DNA of 64,000 bases from an uncultured Bacteroidales bacterium. GTDB lineage: Bacteria > Bacteroidota > Bacteroidia > Bacteroidales > Paludibacteraceae. How positions within the stretch are numbered: the stretch's first letter is position 1; each line of letters begins with the position of its first letter. The notes beneath the pieces were generated by a model that was not told the DNA's origin, did not search any database, and saw nothing but the letters and a program-made list of their open reading frames with translations. The stretch covers positions 122,506-186,505 of the forward strand of contig CASDOZ010000006.1 of the NCBI GenBank assembly GCA_949282265.1, in the 5' to 3' direction. The position numbers and the translations under genes are program-made. Below are positions 54,562-62,432 of the stretch, in pieces.

Positions 54562-55575
54562 ATGGCAGAACAAGACGTAAAGAAACCCTCGTTGGAAAAA
54601 CTCAAAGCCTTGCAACTTGCAATGGACAAGATAGAGAAGGATCATGGCAAAGGTACTATCATGAAAATGGGCGACCATCGTGTGGAGGAGGTCCAAGTCA
54701 TTCCGACCGGTTCAGTAGGACTGAACATCGCACTTGGTGTAGGCGGCTATCCGCGTGGCCGTGTCATTGAGATTTTCGGGCCGGAATCGTCCGGTAAAAC
54801 CACGCTGGCCATACATGCCATAGCCGAGGCGCAGAAACAGGGCGGAATAGCGGCGATTATTGATGCCGAACATGCTTTTGACCGTTTCTATGCCGAAAAA
54901 TTGGGCGTGGACATTGACAATTTGCTCATTTCGCAACCGGACAGCGGCGAGCAGGCGCTCGAAATAGCCGACCAGCTGATCCGTTCGTCGGCGGTGGATA
55001 TTGTGGTGGTCGATTCCGTGGCGGCACTGACGCCGAAAGCAGAACTGGAAGGCGATATGGGCGACAATAAAGTCGGGTTGCAAGCACGGCTCATGTCGCA
55101 GGCATTGCGCAAACTGACCGCTACCATTAGCAAAACAAACACTACGTGCATTTTCATTAACCAGTTGCGTGAGAAAATTGGGGTCATGTTTGGTAATCCA
55201 GAAACGACAACCGGAGGTAATGCGCTGAAATTCTATGCTTCTGTCCGTCTGGATATACGCCGTACCGGTCAATTGAAAGACGGTGATGAAATTATAGGTA
55301 GCCAGACGCGCGTCAAGGTAGTGAAAAACAAGGTTGCTCCTCCGTTCCGCAAAGCGGAATTTGACATTATGTACGGTGAAGGAATTTCCCGTACCGGCGA
55401 AATTGTTGATTTGGGAGTCGAATACGGCATTATCAAGAAGAGTGGTTCATGGTTCAGCTATGGCGATACGAAACTTGCACAAGGACGCGATGCAGTCAAG
55501 AATGTGCTGCGTGAAAATCCGGAACTTGCCGCAGAACTGGAAGCCAAAATCATGGAAGCCATTCAAGCCGAATAA
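54562..55575 (+). CDS. recA: Recombinase RecA
   Basis: 337 residues, complete. RecA forms filaments on single-stranded DNA and drives strand exchange and the SOS response. Walker A is 'GPESSGKTT' (73-81), Walker B '[12 protein letters not shown]', and the L2 loop reads '[13 protein letters not shown]' then '[15 protein letters not shown]'. N-terminal helix '[19 protein letters not shown]' is typical. It is followed after 3 bp by an ilvN-like gene, an unusual neighbour. Confidence 0.98.
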   Translation: MAEQDVKKPSLEKLKALQLAMDKIEKDHGKGTIMKMGDHRVEEVQVIPTGSVGLNIALGVGGYPRGRVIEIFGPESSGKTTLAIHAIAEAQKQGGIAAIIDAEHAFDRFYAEKLGVDIDNLLISQPDSGEQALEIADQLIRSSAVDIVVVDSVAALTPKAELEGDMGDNKVGLQARLMSQALRKLTATISKTNTTCIFINQLREKIGVMFGNPETTTGGNALKFYASVRLDIRRTGQLKDGDEIIGSQTRVKVVKNKVAPPFRKAEFDIMYGEGISRTGEIVDLGVEYGIIKKSGSWFSYGDTKLAQGRDAVKNVLRENPELAAELEAKIMEAIQAE

Positions 55576-55578
55576 GTT

Positions 55579-56124
55579 ATGTTGTACACGATTACTATTT
55601 TTTCGGAGAATACGCCGGGGTTGCTGAACCAGATTACCATTATCTTTACGCGCCGGCAAATCAATATTGAGACTTTATCCGTTTCACCGTCTGCTTTGCC
55701 GGGCATACATAAGTTTACCATTACGGTAGATACAACCCAGGATATGATAGAAAAAGTCGTCAAGCAGATTGACAAGCGGGTGGATATATTGAAAGCCTAT
55801 TACAATGTTGATGACGAACTGGTTTCGCAGGAAATAGCCTTGTATAAGTTATCTACTGAAAAAGTGCTTGCGTTGGGCAGTATAGAAAGCCTTATCCGAC
55901 GTTATAACTTGCGTGTACTTGAAATGGATACCAACTGTATTGTCTTGGAAAAAACAGGTAAGTACGAAGAAACGCAGAGTCTTTTCGAAGAGTTGAGTAG
56001 TACGGTCGGCGTTTTACAGTTTATTCGCTCCGGCCGTGTGGCCATTATTAAAGGTAAGACTGAGCGTTTGAGTGATATGTTGGCCGAAATTGAACGGAAA
56101 AGGCAACAGATGGTAATGGGCTGA
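55579..56124 (+). CDS. ilvN: Acetolactate synthase small subunit-like ACT protein
   Basis: 181 residues with the layout of the regulatory subunit of acetolactate synthase: an N-terminal ACT domain ('YTITIFSENTPGLLNQITIIFTRRQINIETLSV') and a C-terminal ACT-like half ('EKVLALGSIESLIRRYNLRVLEMD', 'VLQFIRSGRVAIIKG'). It would bind valine and tune the catalytic subunit IlvB in branched-chain amino acid synthesis. No ilvB, ilvC or ilvD lies in the window. Its start is 3 bp after the recA stop, so it is translated from a recA transcript or an internal promoter. A separate ACT-domain role is possible. Confidence 0.85.
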   Translation: MLYTITIFSENTPGLLNQITIIFTRRQINIETLSVSPSALPGIHKFTITVDTTQDMIEKVVKQIDKRVDILKAYYNVDDELVSQEIALYKLSTEKVLALGSIESLIRRYNLRVLEMDTNCIVLEKTGKYEETQSLFEELSSTVGVLQFIRSGRVAIIKGKTERLSDMLAEIERKRQQMVMG

Positions 56125-56145
56125 TGCCTTCCCTTTTTTTATTGC

Positions 56146-56184
56146 AACATAAAAGCCTGTCCGGATGGAGCAGGCTTTTATGTT
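56146..56184. terminator. Two-way terminator between ilvN and TIGR04076 gene
   Basis: Perfect 14-bp arms (56146-56159 and 56171-56184), containing AAAAGCCTG and CAGGCTTTT, around an 11-nt loop. T-rich on both strands; it ends the plus and the minus transcripts. Confidence 0.85.
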
Positions 56185-56185
56185 A

Positions 56186-56449
56186 TTAATTATCTTGTTG
56201 TTCTATCTTGAATATATTCATGACATCCGCATCAGGACAGCAAAACCGCATCTCGCCATTACGGGACAACGGCGGTTGTCCGCCGTATCGCAATATGTCG
56301 ATATATGGGAACGCCACGTGCATTGCCATGGGGCACAGTTTGCCACGTTCCGTGTCAAAATCGAATGTGTCTCCGGGTTTGTGGCCGCGGTGGCACATGC
56401 ATTCGCCTTTGCGCTCAACTAACGTAATGGTAATCTGTTTCTTTTTCAT
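56186..56449 (-). CDS. Small Cys-rich TIGR04076-type protein
   Basis: 87 residues from the ATG at 56449 (MKKKQITITLVER). Conserved Cys at 17, 19, 39, 70 and 71 in 'CMCHRGHKPGDTF', 'GKLCPMA' and 'FCCPD' match the TIGR04076 family as I remember it, which has no known function; a metal or redox role is plausible. A longer frame to 56587 overlaps the upstream peptidase gene. It starts 4 bp after the C69 peptidase stop and should be co-transcribed with it. Confidence 0.75.
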   Translation of the reverse strand: MKKKQITITLVERKGECMCHRGHKPGDTFDFDTERGKLCPMAMHVAFPYIDILRYGGQPPLSRNGEMRFCCPDADVMNIFKIEQQDN

Positions 56450-56453
56450 GACT

Positions 56454-58076
56454 TTATTCTTCAACAGCCGTTTCCGGCGCGATTTTTCGTAAATATTCTT
56501 CTGGATAACCAGGGCGCAATACCGTGGGCGGAATGTGGAATTCGTTTTGGAGGAAACGGCCGTCTTTTTCCGCTTTTTCTTGTCCATCCAGATATTTTAC
56601 AAGTAAATATTCACCCAATTTCCGCCAAGCGGCAGTTGAAGCCTCGGCTTGTTCACAACTGAAGTTTGTCAATTGGATTTGCGCATCGGCCGGGCTGAGT
56701 TCCAGAACGGCGCGGTCCATGGCCGGTACAAGCAGGTTGAAATATTCTTCCCATTGCAATTGTACTTTTTTAATATCGGGCAACATTGCGCTGTATTTGG
56801 AATAGGCAAAGTTGGCAACCCAATTGTATGTCCAGAATGCCGATGTGGGAGAATATTCAAGTAATGAGCCGTTGTCGATGCTGTAACATTCCGGCACGCG
56901 GTTTATGGTGCAATACATGGGAACATACAAATTGGTTGCAGCGTCATCCACGCCGAACCAGAAAATGCCGCCGATATGGTCGGGCATGTATCCACGCATT
57001 TGTGCCACGAACGAGAAGCCTGTCTGTTGGGTCGCCGTGGGGCGTTCGTGCCAATAAGTTTTGCCATCCAGTTCAAAACCGAGCGGACCGTAACGCAACT
57101 TGCTTCCCCATGGCCCGGCAGCTGTCCCTTTGGTAATGTCCAGCTCGGTTCCTTCATATTGGTCGCGCATGAATTCTTTGAAATTCTGTGCTGATACTTT
57201 CCATAATGGTTTTATGTAGAGTGGCATCCGTTCCGTGGTTTCGCCCTTGATGTAGCTCAAATATTTGTCCATGGCGGGGTCGAGTTGGCGGAAAAAACTC
57301 CATACACGCGATTCGCATATCCGCAGGCTGCTGTATTCAAGCGGATTGTAGGTGTCCGAGAAACTAAAATCTTTGTCTTTGCCGTTGAAATATTTTTGTT
57401 CGCGTGCAAACGATATGACATCATCGGAATACAGGCAGTTTTCCTTGTCCTTGAAATTGATAGTCGTGATGCGTGCCTGATTGGCGTGCGCGGATACGCA
57501 GTCATCGGGAATGCGTTGTGCAACCCAGACGGCACCTTTGTTGCCCGGGCCTTTGCCAATCATTTCCAGCACCCAGACCTCGTTCGGGTCGCCGATGGAG
57601 AATGATTCGCCGGAGCTGCAATAGCCATATTCCTCCACTAATCCGGTCATGACCTGGATGGCTTCGCGGGCGGTGGCGGCACGCTGCAGGGTGATGTATA
57701 TCAAGCTGCCATAGTCAATTAATCCGGTGGTATCGACCAATTCTGGCCGGCCACCGAAAGTGGTTTCACCAATGGTCAGCTGGTGTTCGTTCATGTTGCC
57801 GACAACGGAATAGGTATGTGGTGCTTCCGGAATTTGCCCGAGGTATTTGCCCGTGTCCCATTCGTAGATGTCGCGCATGGCGCCTTCGTCATGGTTGGCG
57901 GCAGGCAGGTAGTACAGTGCGCCGTAAAGCGAATAAGAATCGGCGGCATAGCTGATCAAGGTGGAGCCATCGGTAGTGGCGCCCTTGCCGGCCAGGAAGT
58001 TGGTACATGCCCAGCTCGTGCAAATGCTTGCGATTAAAACCGACAACGTGGAAATGTTTTTCTTTGTCATAATCAT
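56454..58076 (-). CDS. C69-family dipeptidase (PepD-like)
   Basis: 540 residues. The Ntn-hydrolase start 'CTNFLAGKGATTDGSTLISYAADS' makes C24 the likely nucleophile; the Sec signal before it ends 'TSWA', so cleavage by signal peptidase would itself free the catalytic Cys. 'GNMNEHQLTIGETTFGGR', 'GSLIYITLQRAATAREAI' and 'IGDPNEVWVLEMIGKG' are family sequence. It would cut dipeptides in the periplasm or outside. The start may be the ATG at 58070. The 185 bp upstream hold only the promoter of the divergent DUF1599 gene. Confidence 0.92.
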   Translation of the reverse strand: MIMTKKNISTLSVLIASICTSWACTNFLAGKGATTDGSTLISYAADSYSLYGALYYLPAANHDEGAMRDIYEWDTGKYLGQIPEAPHTYSVVGNMNEHQLTIGETTFGGRPELVDTTGLIDYGSLIYITLQRAATAREAIQVMTGLVEEYGYCSSGESFSIGDPNEVWVLEMIGKGPGNKGAVWVAQRIPDDCVSAHANQARITTINFKDKENCLYSDDVISFAREQKYFNGKDKDFSFSDTYNPLEYSSLRICESRVWSFFRQLDPAMDKYLSYIKGETTERMPLYIKPLWKVSAQNFKEFMRDQYEGTELDITKGTAAGPWGSKLRYGPLGFELDGKTYWHERPTATQQTGFSFVAQMRGYMPDHIGGIFWFGVDDAATNLYVPMYCTINRVPECYSIDNGSLLEYSPTSAFWTYNWVANFAYSKYSAMLPDIKKVQLQWEEYFNLLVPAMDRAVLELSPADAQIQLTNFSCEQAEASTAAWRKLGEYLLVKYLDGQEKAEKDGRFLQNEFHIPPTVLRPGYPEEYLRKIAPETAVEE

Positions 58077-58215
58077 TTTTGAGGCTTGTTAGTAATCATA
58101 AAAATGTCTGTGTGCAAAAATACGCTCTTTTGGCAGAAATGGCAAATTGAAATCACAACAAATTTTAATTCTGGGTGAATAGTTCCGTATTTTTTCCAAT
58201 TACATTGAAAAATAT

Positions 58216-58223
58216 TATCTTTG
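58216..58223 (+). promoter_or_regulatory. -7 promoter box for DUF1599-DoxX-tpiA
   Basis: TATCTTTG, 38 bp before the ATG at 58262; a T-rich stretch stands about 20 bp upstream. Confidence 0.6.
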
Positions 58224-58261
58224 CACATCCAAAAAGCAAAAAGGCAAAATCATCATTGGTT

Positions 58262-58807
58262 ATGTGCAAAACTTCGGAAGAATATGATCAGGCGGTTGCT
58301 GTATGTCGTGATATTTTCAGCAAGAAGTTGAAAGACTATGGCGCTTCGTGGCGTATCTTGCGGCCGCAAAGTTTGACAGACCAGTTGTTTATTAAGGCTA
58401 AGCGGATCCGTAGCTTGGAAGTTACCGGCGTTTCGCTGGTGGGCGACGGTGTTTTCGGCGAATTTGTCGCCATAGTCAATTATGGCGTAATCGGATTGAT
58501 ACAGTTGGAACTTGGATATGCTGACGGTGATGATTTGGATTATGAACGCGGGATGGCACTTTATGACAAATATATTGATGCCGCAAAGAAACTGATGATG
58601 GCCAAGAACCATGACTATGGGGAGGCTTGGCGCGACATGCGTACAAGTTCTTATACGGATTTGATTTTGCAGAAGATTTGCCGTACCAAACAGATAGAGG
58701 ACAATGAGGGGAACACCCTGATTTCAGAAGGAATCGACGCCAATTATTTCGATATGATTAATTATGCCATATTCGGCCTGATTAAATTGCAGGAGTCGGC
58801 TGGATAA
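58262..58807 (+). CDS. DUF1599 protein with internal duplication
   Basis: 181 residues from the ATG at 58262; the frame upstream to 58175 overlaps the promoter. The protein is two copies of one unit: 'FSKKLKDYGASWRILRPQSL' then 'TDQLFIKAKRIRSLE', and 'MMAKNHDYGEAWRDMRTSSY' then 'TDLILQKICRTKQIE', each followed by 'NYGVIGLIQL' or 'NYAIFGLIKL'. The family has been linked to nucleotide modification or pyrophosphohydrolase-like folds, but its reaction is unknown to me. First gene of a unit with DoxX and tpiA, an order I know from other Bacteroidales. Confidence 0.85.
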   Translation: MCKTSEEYDQAVAVCRDIFSKKLKDYGASWRILRPQSLTDQLFIKAKRIRSLEVTGVSLVGDGVFGEFVAIVNYGVIGLIQLELGYADGDDLDYERGMALYDKYIDAAKKLMMAKNHDYGEAWRDMRTSSYTDLILQKICRTKQIEDNEGNTLISEGIDANYFDMINYAIFGLIKLQESAG

Positions 58808-58829
58808 TGCATGTAAAAAAAACAACAGA

Positions 58830-60002
58830 ATGTCGTATAGCAGTTACAGCACAAACAAAAAAACTAATGGCAAAATTGCAAGTGCAGTTTTGGTGGTTTC
58901 ACGGTTGTTGTTAGGAATCGTATTTTTATTTTCAGGCTTTGTAAAAGCCGTTGATCCGCTCGGGACGGCCTATAAAATAGAAGATTATTTAGTCGCATTT
59001 GGTGGTTTCTTTGCCGATATGACATGGATTTCACTGCCGGCCTCAATTGCGTTGTTTACCTTGGAATTCATGTTGGGCGTATGCCTTGTGTTCAATGTCA
59101 TGCCGAAGAGTACGTCGTGGATTGCGTTTCTGTTTATGTTGTTGATGACGCCCCTGACGCTTTATGTGGCGATAGAAAACCCAGTGTCCGATTGCGGTTG
59201 TTTTGGTGATGCATTGGTGCTGGACAATTGGACAACTTTCTATAAAAACATAGTGTTGTTTGTCTTGGCGCTTGTCGTACTTATATTGAGCCGCCGGACG
59301 TATGCGACATTCTTGCCGGCAGTCGAATGGTCGATTATCGGTGTTTTTGCAGTGCTTATTTTGGGCTTGGCCACTTATTGTCTGCTGACTTTGCCGGTGA
59401 TTGATTTTCGGCCATACAAGGTAGGTGTGAATATTAGCGAGCAAATGGAAATACCGGAAGGTGCGACGCCTGATGTATATGAAACGACATTTGTGTATGC
59501 GCAAAATGGGCTTGAGAAGGAATTTACCTTGGAAAATTATCCGAAAGATGATTCCACATGGGTGTTTGTGCGCCAGAACACCAAACTAATCCAGCAGGGA
59601 TACGTGCCTCCCATTCATGATTTCTCCATTGTGACGGAGTCGCTGGAAGACATAACCTATGATATTCTGGATAACCCAGGTTATATAGTGCTGGTCATTA
59701 TGTACGACTTGAATAAAACCAACATGCGGCAAGCGCACAAGTTGAATAATTTCTATGAACAGAGCCAGATACGCGGCGCAGGTTTTTATGCCTTGACAGC
59801 TTCGGGCAATGCGGACATAGAGAACTTCCGCCAACGTACGGGAGCAACTTATCCGTTCTGCTTTACCGACCCGATTACGCTTAAAACCATTATCCGCGCG
59901 AATCCGGGAATCATGCTGCTCAAAAACGGCGTAATCCAGAAAAAATGGAATGTGCGCTTCTTACAGGAAACCAGTTATTCGACAACTGATTTCGGCTTGT
60001 AA
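58830..60002 (+). CDS. DoxX/MauE-like membrane protein
   Basis: 390 residues. Four to five membrane segments in the first 190 residues with the DoxX sequence 'SRLLLGIVFLFSGFVKAVDPLGTAYKIEDYL', and a Cys pair 'SDCGCFGDA' in a loop after the third. The C-terminal half is soluble ('FVYAQNGLEKEFTLENYPKDDSTWVFV', 'FYALTASGNADIENFRQRTGATYPFCF') and looks thioredoxin-like without an active-site CxxC. A redox or electron-transfer role in the membrane is suggested by MauE/DoxX relatives. It lies 22 bp after the DUF1599 gene and 44 bp before tpiA. Confidence 0.85.
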   Translation: MSYSSYSTNKKTNGKIASAVLVVSRLLLGIVFLFSGFVKAVDPLGTAYKIEDYLVAFGGFFADMTWISLPASIALFTLEFMLGVCLVFNVMPKSTSWIAFLFMLLMTPLTLYVAIENPVSDCGCFGDALVLDNWTTFYKNIVLFVLALVVLILSRRTYATFLPAVEWSIIGVFAVLILGLATYCLLTLPVIDFRPYKVGVNISEQMEIPEGATPDVYETTFVYAQNGLEKEFTLENYPKDDSTWVFVRQNTKLIQQGYVPPIHDFSIVTESLEDITYDILDNPGYIVLVIMYDLNKTNMRQAHKLNNFYEQSQIRGAGFYALTASGNADIENFRQRTGATYPFCFTDPITLKTIIRANPGIMLLKNGVIQKKWNVRFLQETSYSTTDFGL

Positions 60003-60046
60003 GCCGATTTGACAACCAACGGAACATTTGACTAAAAAATAACGAT

Positions 60047-60802
60047 ATGAGAAAAAACATTGTAGCAGGTAACTGGAAAATGAACAAAACCCTGCAAGAA
60101 GGTGTAGCCTTGGCTACGGAACTGAAAACATTATTGGCTGGCAAACAGCCCAATTGTGAAGTAATCATTGGTACGCCCTTTATCCATTTGGCAACTGTAT
60201 CGGAGTTGTTGAAAGACAGCGTTATCAAGGTTTCGGCCGAGAACTGTGCAGACAAAGCTTCCGGCGCATATACCGGCGAGGTTTCGGCCGCGATGGTTGC
60301 TTCCACGGGTGCAACTTATTGCATTATCGGGCACAGCGAACGCCGTTCGTACTATGGCGAAACCTACGAGATATTGCGCGAAAAAGTGCAGCTGGCGTTG
60401 GCCAACGGCCTGAAACCCATTTTTTGCATTGGCGAGGTGAAGGAAGAACGAGAGGCTAACAAACAGAATGAAGTGGTAAAAGCACAGCTCGAAGGTTCTG
60501 TGTTTAACTTGTCAGCTGAAGATTTCGGCAAAATTGTATTAGCTTATGAGCCGGTATGGGCTATCGGAACGGGTTTGACCGCGACGCCGGAACAGGCACA
60601 AGAAATCCACGCTTATATCCGCGGCCTGGTGGCTGAAAAATACGGCAAGCAGGTGGCTGACGACTGCACCATTCTGTACGGTGGCAGCTGCAATGCCAAG
60701 AACGCGGCCGGTTTGTTCGCAAATCCGGATATCGACGGCGGCCTGATTGGCGGCGCATCGTTGAAAGCTGAAGACTTCAACGCCATTATCAATGCGTTTT
60801 AA
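60047..60802 (+). CDS. tpiA: Triosephosphate isomerase
   Basis: 251 residues, complete. It interconverts dihydroxyacetone phosphate and glyceraldehyde 3-phosphate in glycolysis. Catalytic residues are visible: N9 and K11 in 'GNWKMNK', H96 in 'IIGHSERR', E168 in '[12 protein letters not shown]'; the phosphate loop '[10 protein letters not shown]' and '[11 protein letters not shown]' follow. Last of the DUF1599-DoxX-tpiA unit. In other Bacteroidales I would expect a SPOR-domain gene and folE next; here a gamma carbonic anhydrase follows instead. Confidence 0.98.
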   Translation: MRKNIVAGNWKMNKTLQEGVALATELKTLLAGKQPNCEVIIGTPFIHLATVSELLKDSVIKVSAENCADKASGAYTGEVSAAMVASTGATYCIIGHSERRSYYGETYEILREKVQLALANGLKPIFCIGEVKEEREANKQNEVVKAQLEGSVFNLSAEDFGKIVLAYEPVWAIGTGLTATPEQAQEIHAYIRGLVAEKYGKQVADDCTILYGGSCNAKNAAGLFANPDIDGGLIGGASLKAEDFNAIINAF

Positions 60803-60826
60803 CTACTGCCTTGCGGCATGAACATG

Positions 60827-60860
60827 CGGCGGATGCCTTTGCGGGCAATCCGCCGTTTTG
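60827..60860 (+). terminator. Terminator after tpiA
   Basis: CGGCGGAT (60827-60834) pairs with ATCCGCCG (60848-60855), followed by TTTT. Confidence 0.7.
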
Positions 60861-60887
60861 CAATCAAATTATTAATTTCAGACAATT

Positions 60888-61406
60888 ATGGCGCTTATAA
60901 AAAGTGTACGGGGATTCACCCCGAAGATAGGAGAAGGCTGCTTCCTGGCCGAGAATGCCACCATTGTGGGCGACGTTGTCATGGGCGAGGGATGCAGCGT
61001 GTGGTTCAACGCCGTGTTGCGCGGCGATGTCAATTCCATCCGCATTGGCAACCATGTGAATATCCAGGACGGTTCCGTGTTGCATACGCTCTATGAGAAA
61101 AGCACGGTCGAAATAGGCGACTACGTGTCGGTGGGGCATAATGTTACCATCCACGGCGCGATTGTCCACGATTACGCGCTGATTGGCATGGGTTCCACTT
61201 TGCTCGACCACGCCGAGGTGGGCGAGGGGGCTATCGTTGCCGCGGGTTCGCTCGTGCTGGGCAAGACCAAGATAGGCCCTTATGAAGTGTGGGGAGGCGT
61301 GCCCGCCAAGTTTATCAAAAAGGCGGAGCCGGAACAGACCAACGAAATCAACCGGAAGATTGCCCATAATTATGCCATGTACGCTTCATGGTATGAACAG
61401 GAGTGA
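60888..61406 (+). CDS. Gamma carbonic anhydrase-family protein
   Basis: 172 residues forming a left-handed beta-helix of hexapeptide repeats ('NATIVGDVVMGEGCSVWFNAVLRGDVNSIRIGNHVNIQDG' region, read in units of six). The three zinc ligands of gamma carbonic anhydrases are in place: H66, H84 and H89 ('VLHTLY', 'VGHNVTIHG'). The C-terminus 'NEINRKIAHNYAMYASWYEQE' is typical of the YrdA/PaaY-like group, which often works on CO2 poorly or not at all. It lies alone between tpiA and the hairpin-repeat region. Confidence 0.9.
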   Translation: MALIKSVRGFTPKIGEGCFLAENATIVGDVVMGEGCSVWFNAVLRGDVNSIRIGNHVNIQDGSVLHTLYEKSTVEIGDYVSVGHNVTIHGAIVHDYALIGMGSTLLDHAEVGEGAIVAAGSLVLGKTKIGPYEVWGGVPAKFIKKAEPEQTNEINRKIAHNYAMYASWYEQE

Positions 61407-61487
61407 TTTTTGAAGGAATATCGTTTTGTGCGGGAATGTGCTGGAAAGTGCATTCCCGTTTTTTATGCATTGCCTCCCTCTCCTGTC

Positions 61488-61595
61488 ATTCGCTTGTGCG
61501 CCAATTGGGCTGCGGTTCGGCATTCCGTGCAAGCACCTCCTCCCGTCATTCCCGCCTCCGAGCGGGAATCCTGGGTGGCCTTATGCGTGGTATTG
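61488..61595 (+). repeat. 108-bp direct repeat, copy 1
   Basis: Starts ATTCGCTTG and ends GTGGTATTG. It matches 61994-62101 with 5 mismatches by my count and contains the first hairpin. Confidence 0.8.
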
Positions 61596-61993
61596 CCTCG
61601 CCGGTGTTTCATCCCCGCACTCGCCTCCCAAGGCCCCGTGTCGGAGCACGGGGTGACGGCGCAAACGCGCCGTTTGTGCCATCGTGCCCCTCTGCACTGC
61701 TGCCCCGCACCCCCACGGTGTCATTCCGGCCTCCGAGCCGGAATCCTGGGCGGCCTTATGCGGAGTATTGCGTTGCACTGCCGCCTCGCTATTGTCCATC
61801 CCCGCCAACGCCTCCCAACGGCAGAGAGGAAAACGCGAGGACAAAGGGCGGTGTGCTGCCGGTGCATTCTTTTGCGCTGTCGCTCGTATTACTACTGTGT
61901 CATTCCGGGCTTGACCCGGAATCCTGGGTGGCTTATGCGCAGTATTGTGTTGTGTCTCGCCTGTTGTCATCTTCGCCTGCGCCTCCCGCATGG

Positions 61994-62101
61994 ATTCGCT
62001 TGCGCGCCAATTGGGCTGCGGTTCGGCAATCCGTGCAAGCATCTCCTCCCGTCATTCCCGCCTCCGAGCGGGAATCCTGGGCGGCTTTATGCGTGGTATT
62101 G
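61994..62101 (+). repeat. 108-bp direct repeat, copy 2
   Basis: Second copy, 506 bp downstream of the first, containing the fourth hairpin. It suggests that a unit of about 0.5 kb was duplicated. Confidence 0.8.
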
Positions 62102-62432
62102 GGCTACCCAAACCGCCATACCGGTGTCCATCCTCGCACTTACCACCCAGGATCCCGCATCAAGTGCGGGATGACGGCGCTGTTTGCGCCGCTGCACCAT
62201 CGCATCCTTTTGCACGGTCGCCCATCCTTTTCACCACGTCATTCCGGCCTCCGAACCGGAATCCTGGGCTGCCTTGTGCGGGGTATTGCGCTACCGCATC
62301 GCCGGTGCCCATTCTCGCACTTGCCCCCCAAGACCCCGTGTCGGAGCGCGAGGACAAAGGGTTACCACACACAAAAAATCGCCGGAAACGTTTCCATTTC
62401 CGGCGGGATAAAAGCCTTTGGCTTGCGGCTGT

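Larger units (their letters stand above)
61484..62365. repeat. GC-rich array of covarying hairpin repeats
   Basis: The 1 kb between the gamma carbonic anhydrase and the LRR gene has no credible gene. It contains five similar hairpins, GTCATTCC..arm..GGAATCCTGG, at 61548-61569, 61723-61744, 61902-61922, 62054-62075 and 62241-62262, spaced 152-187 bp, each followed by a GGC.TTATGCG..GTATTG segment. Arms differ but still pair: ATTCCCGC/GCGGGAAT, ATTCCGGC/GCCGGAAT, ATTCCGGG/CCCGGAAT. A sixth, inverted, is ATCCCGCA/TGCGGGAT at 62152-62172, and a related CCCCGTG/CACGGGG lies near 61634-61653. The long frames across this region arise from the repeats. Confidence 0.8.

Noticed and set aside
61484-62365. 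Possible CRISPR array or integron attC array
   Set aside because: Repeats are long, imperfect, unevenly spaced and partly inverted; there are no uniform spacers, cas genes or integrase, and no cassettes between them.
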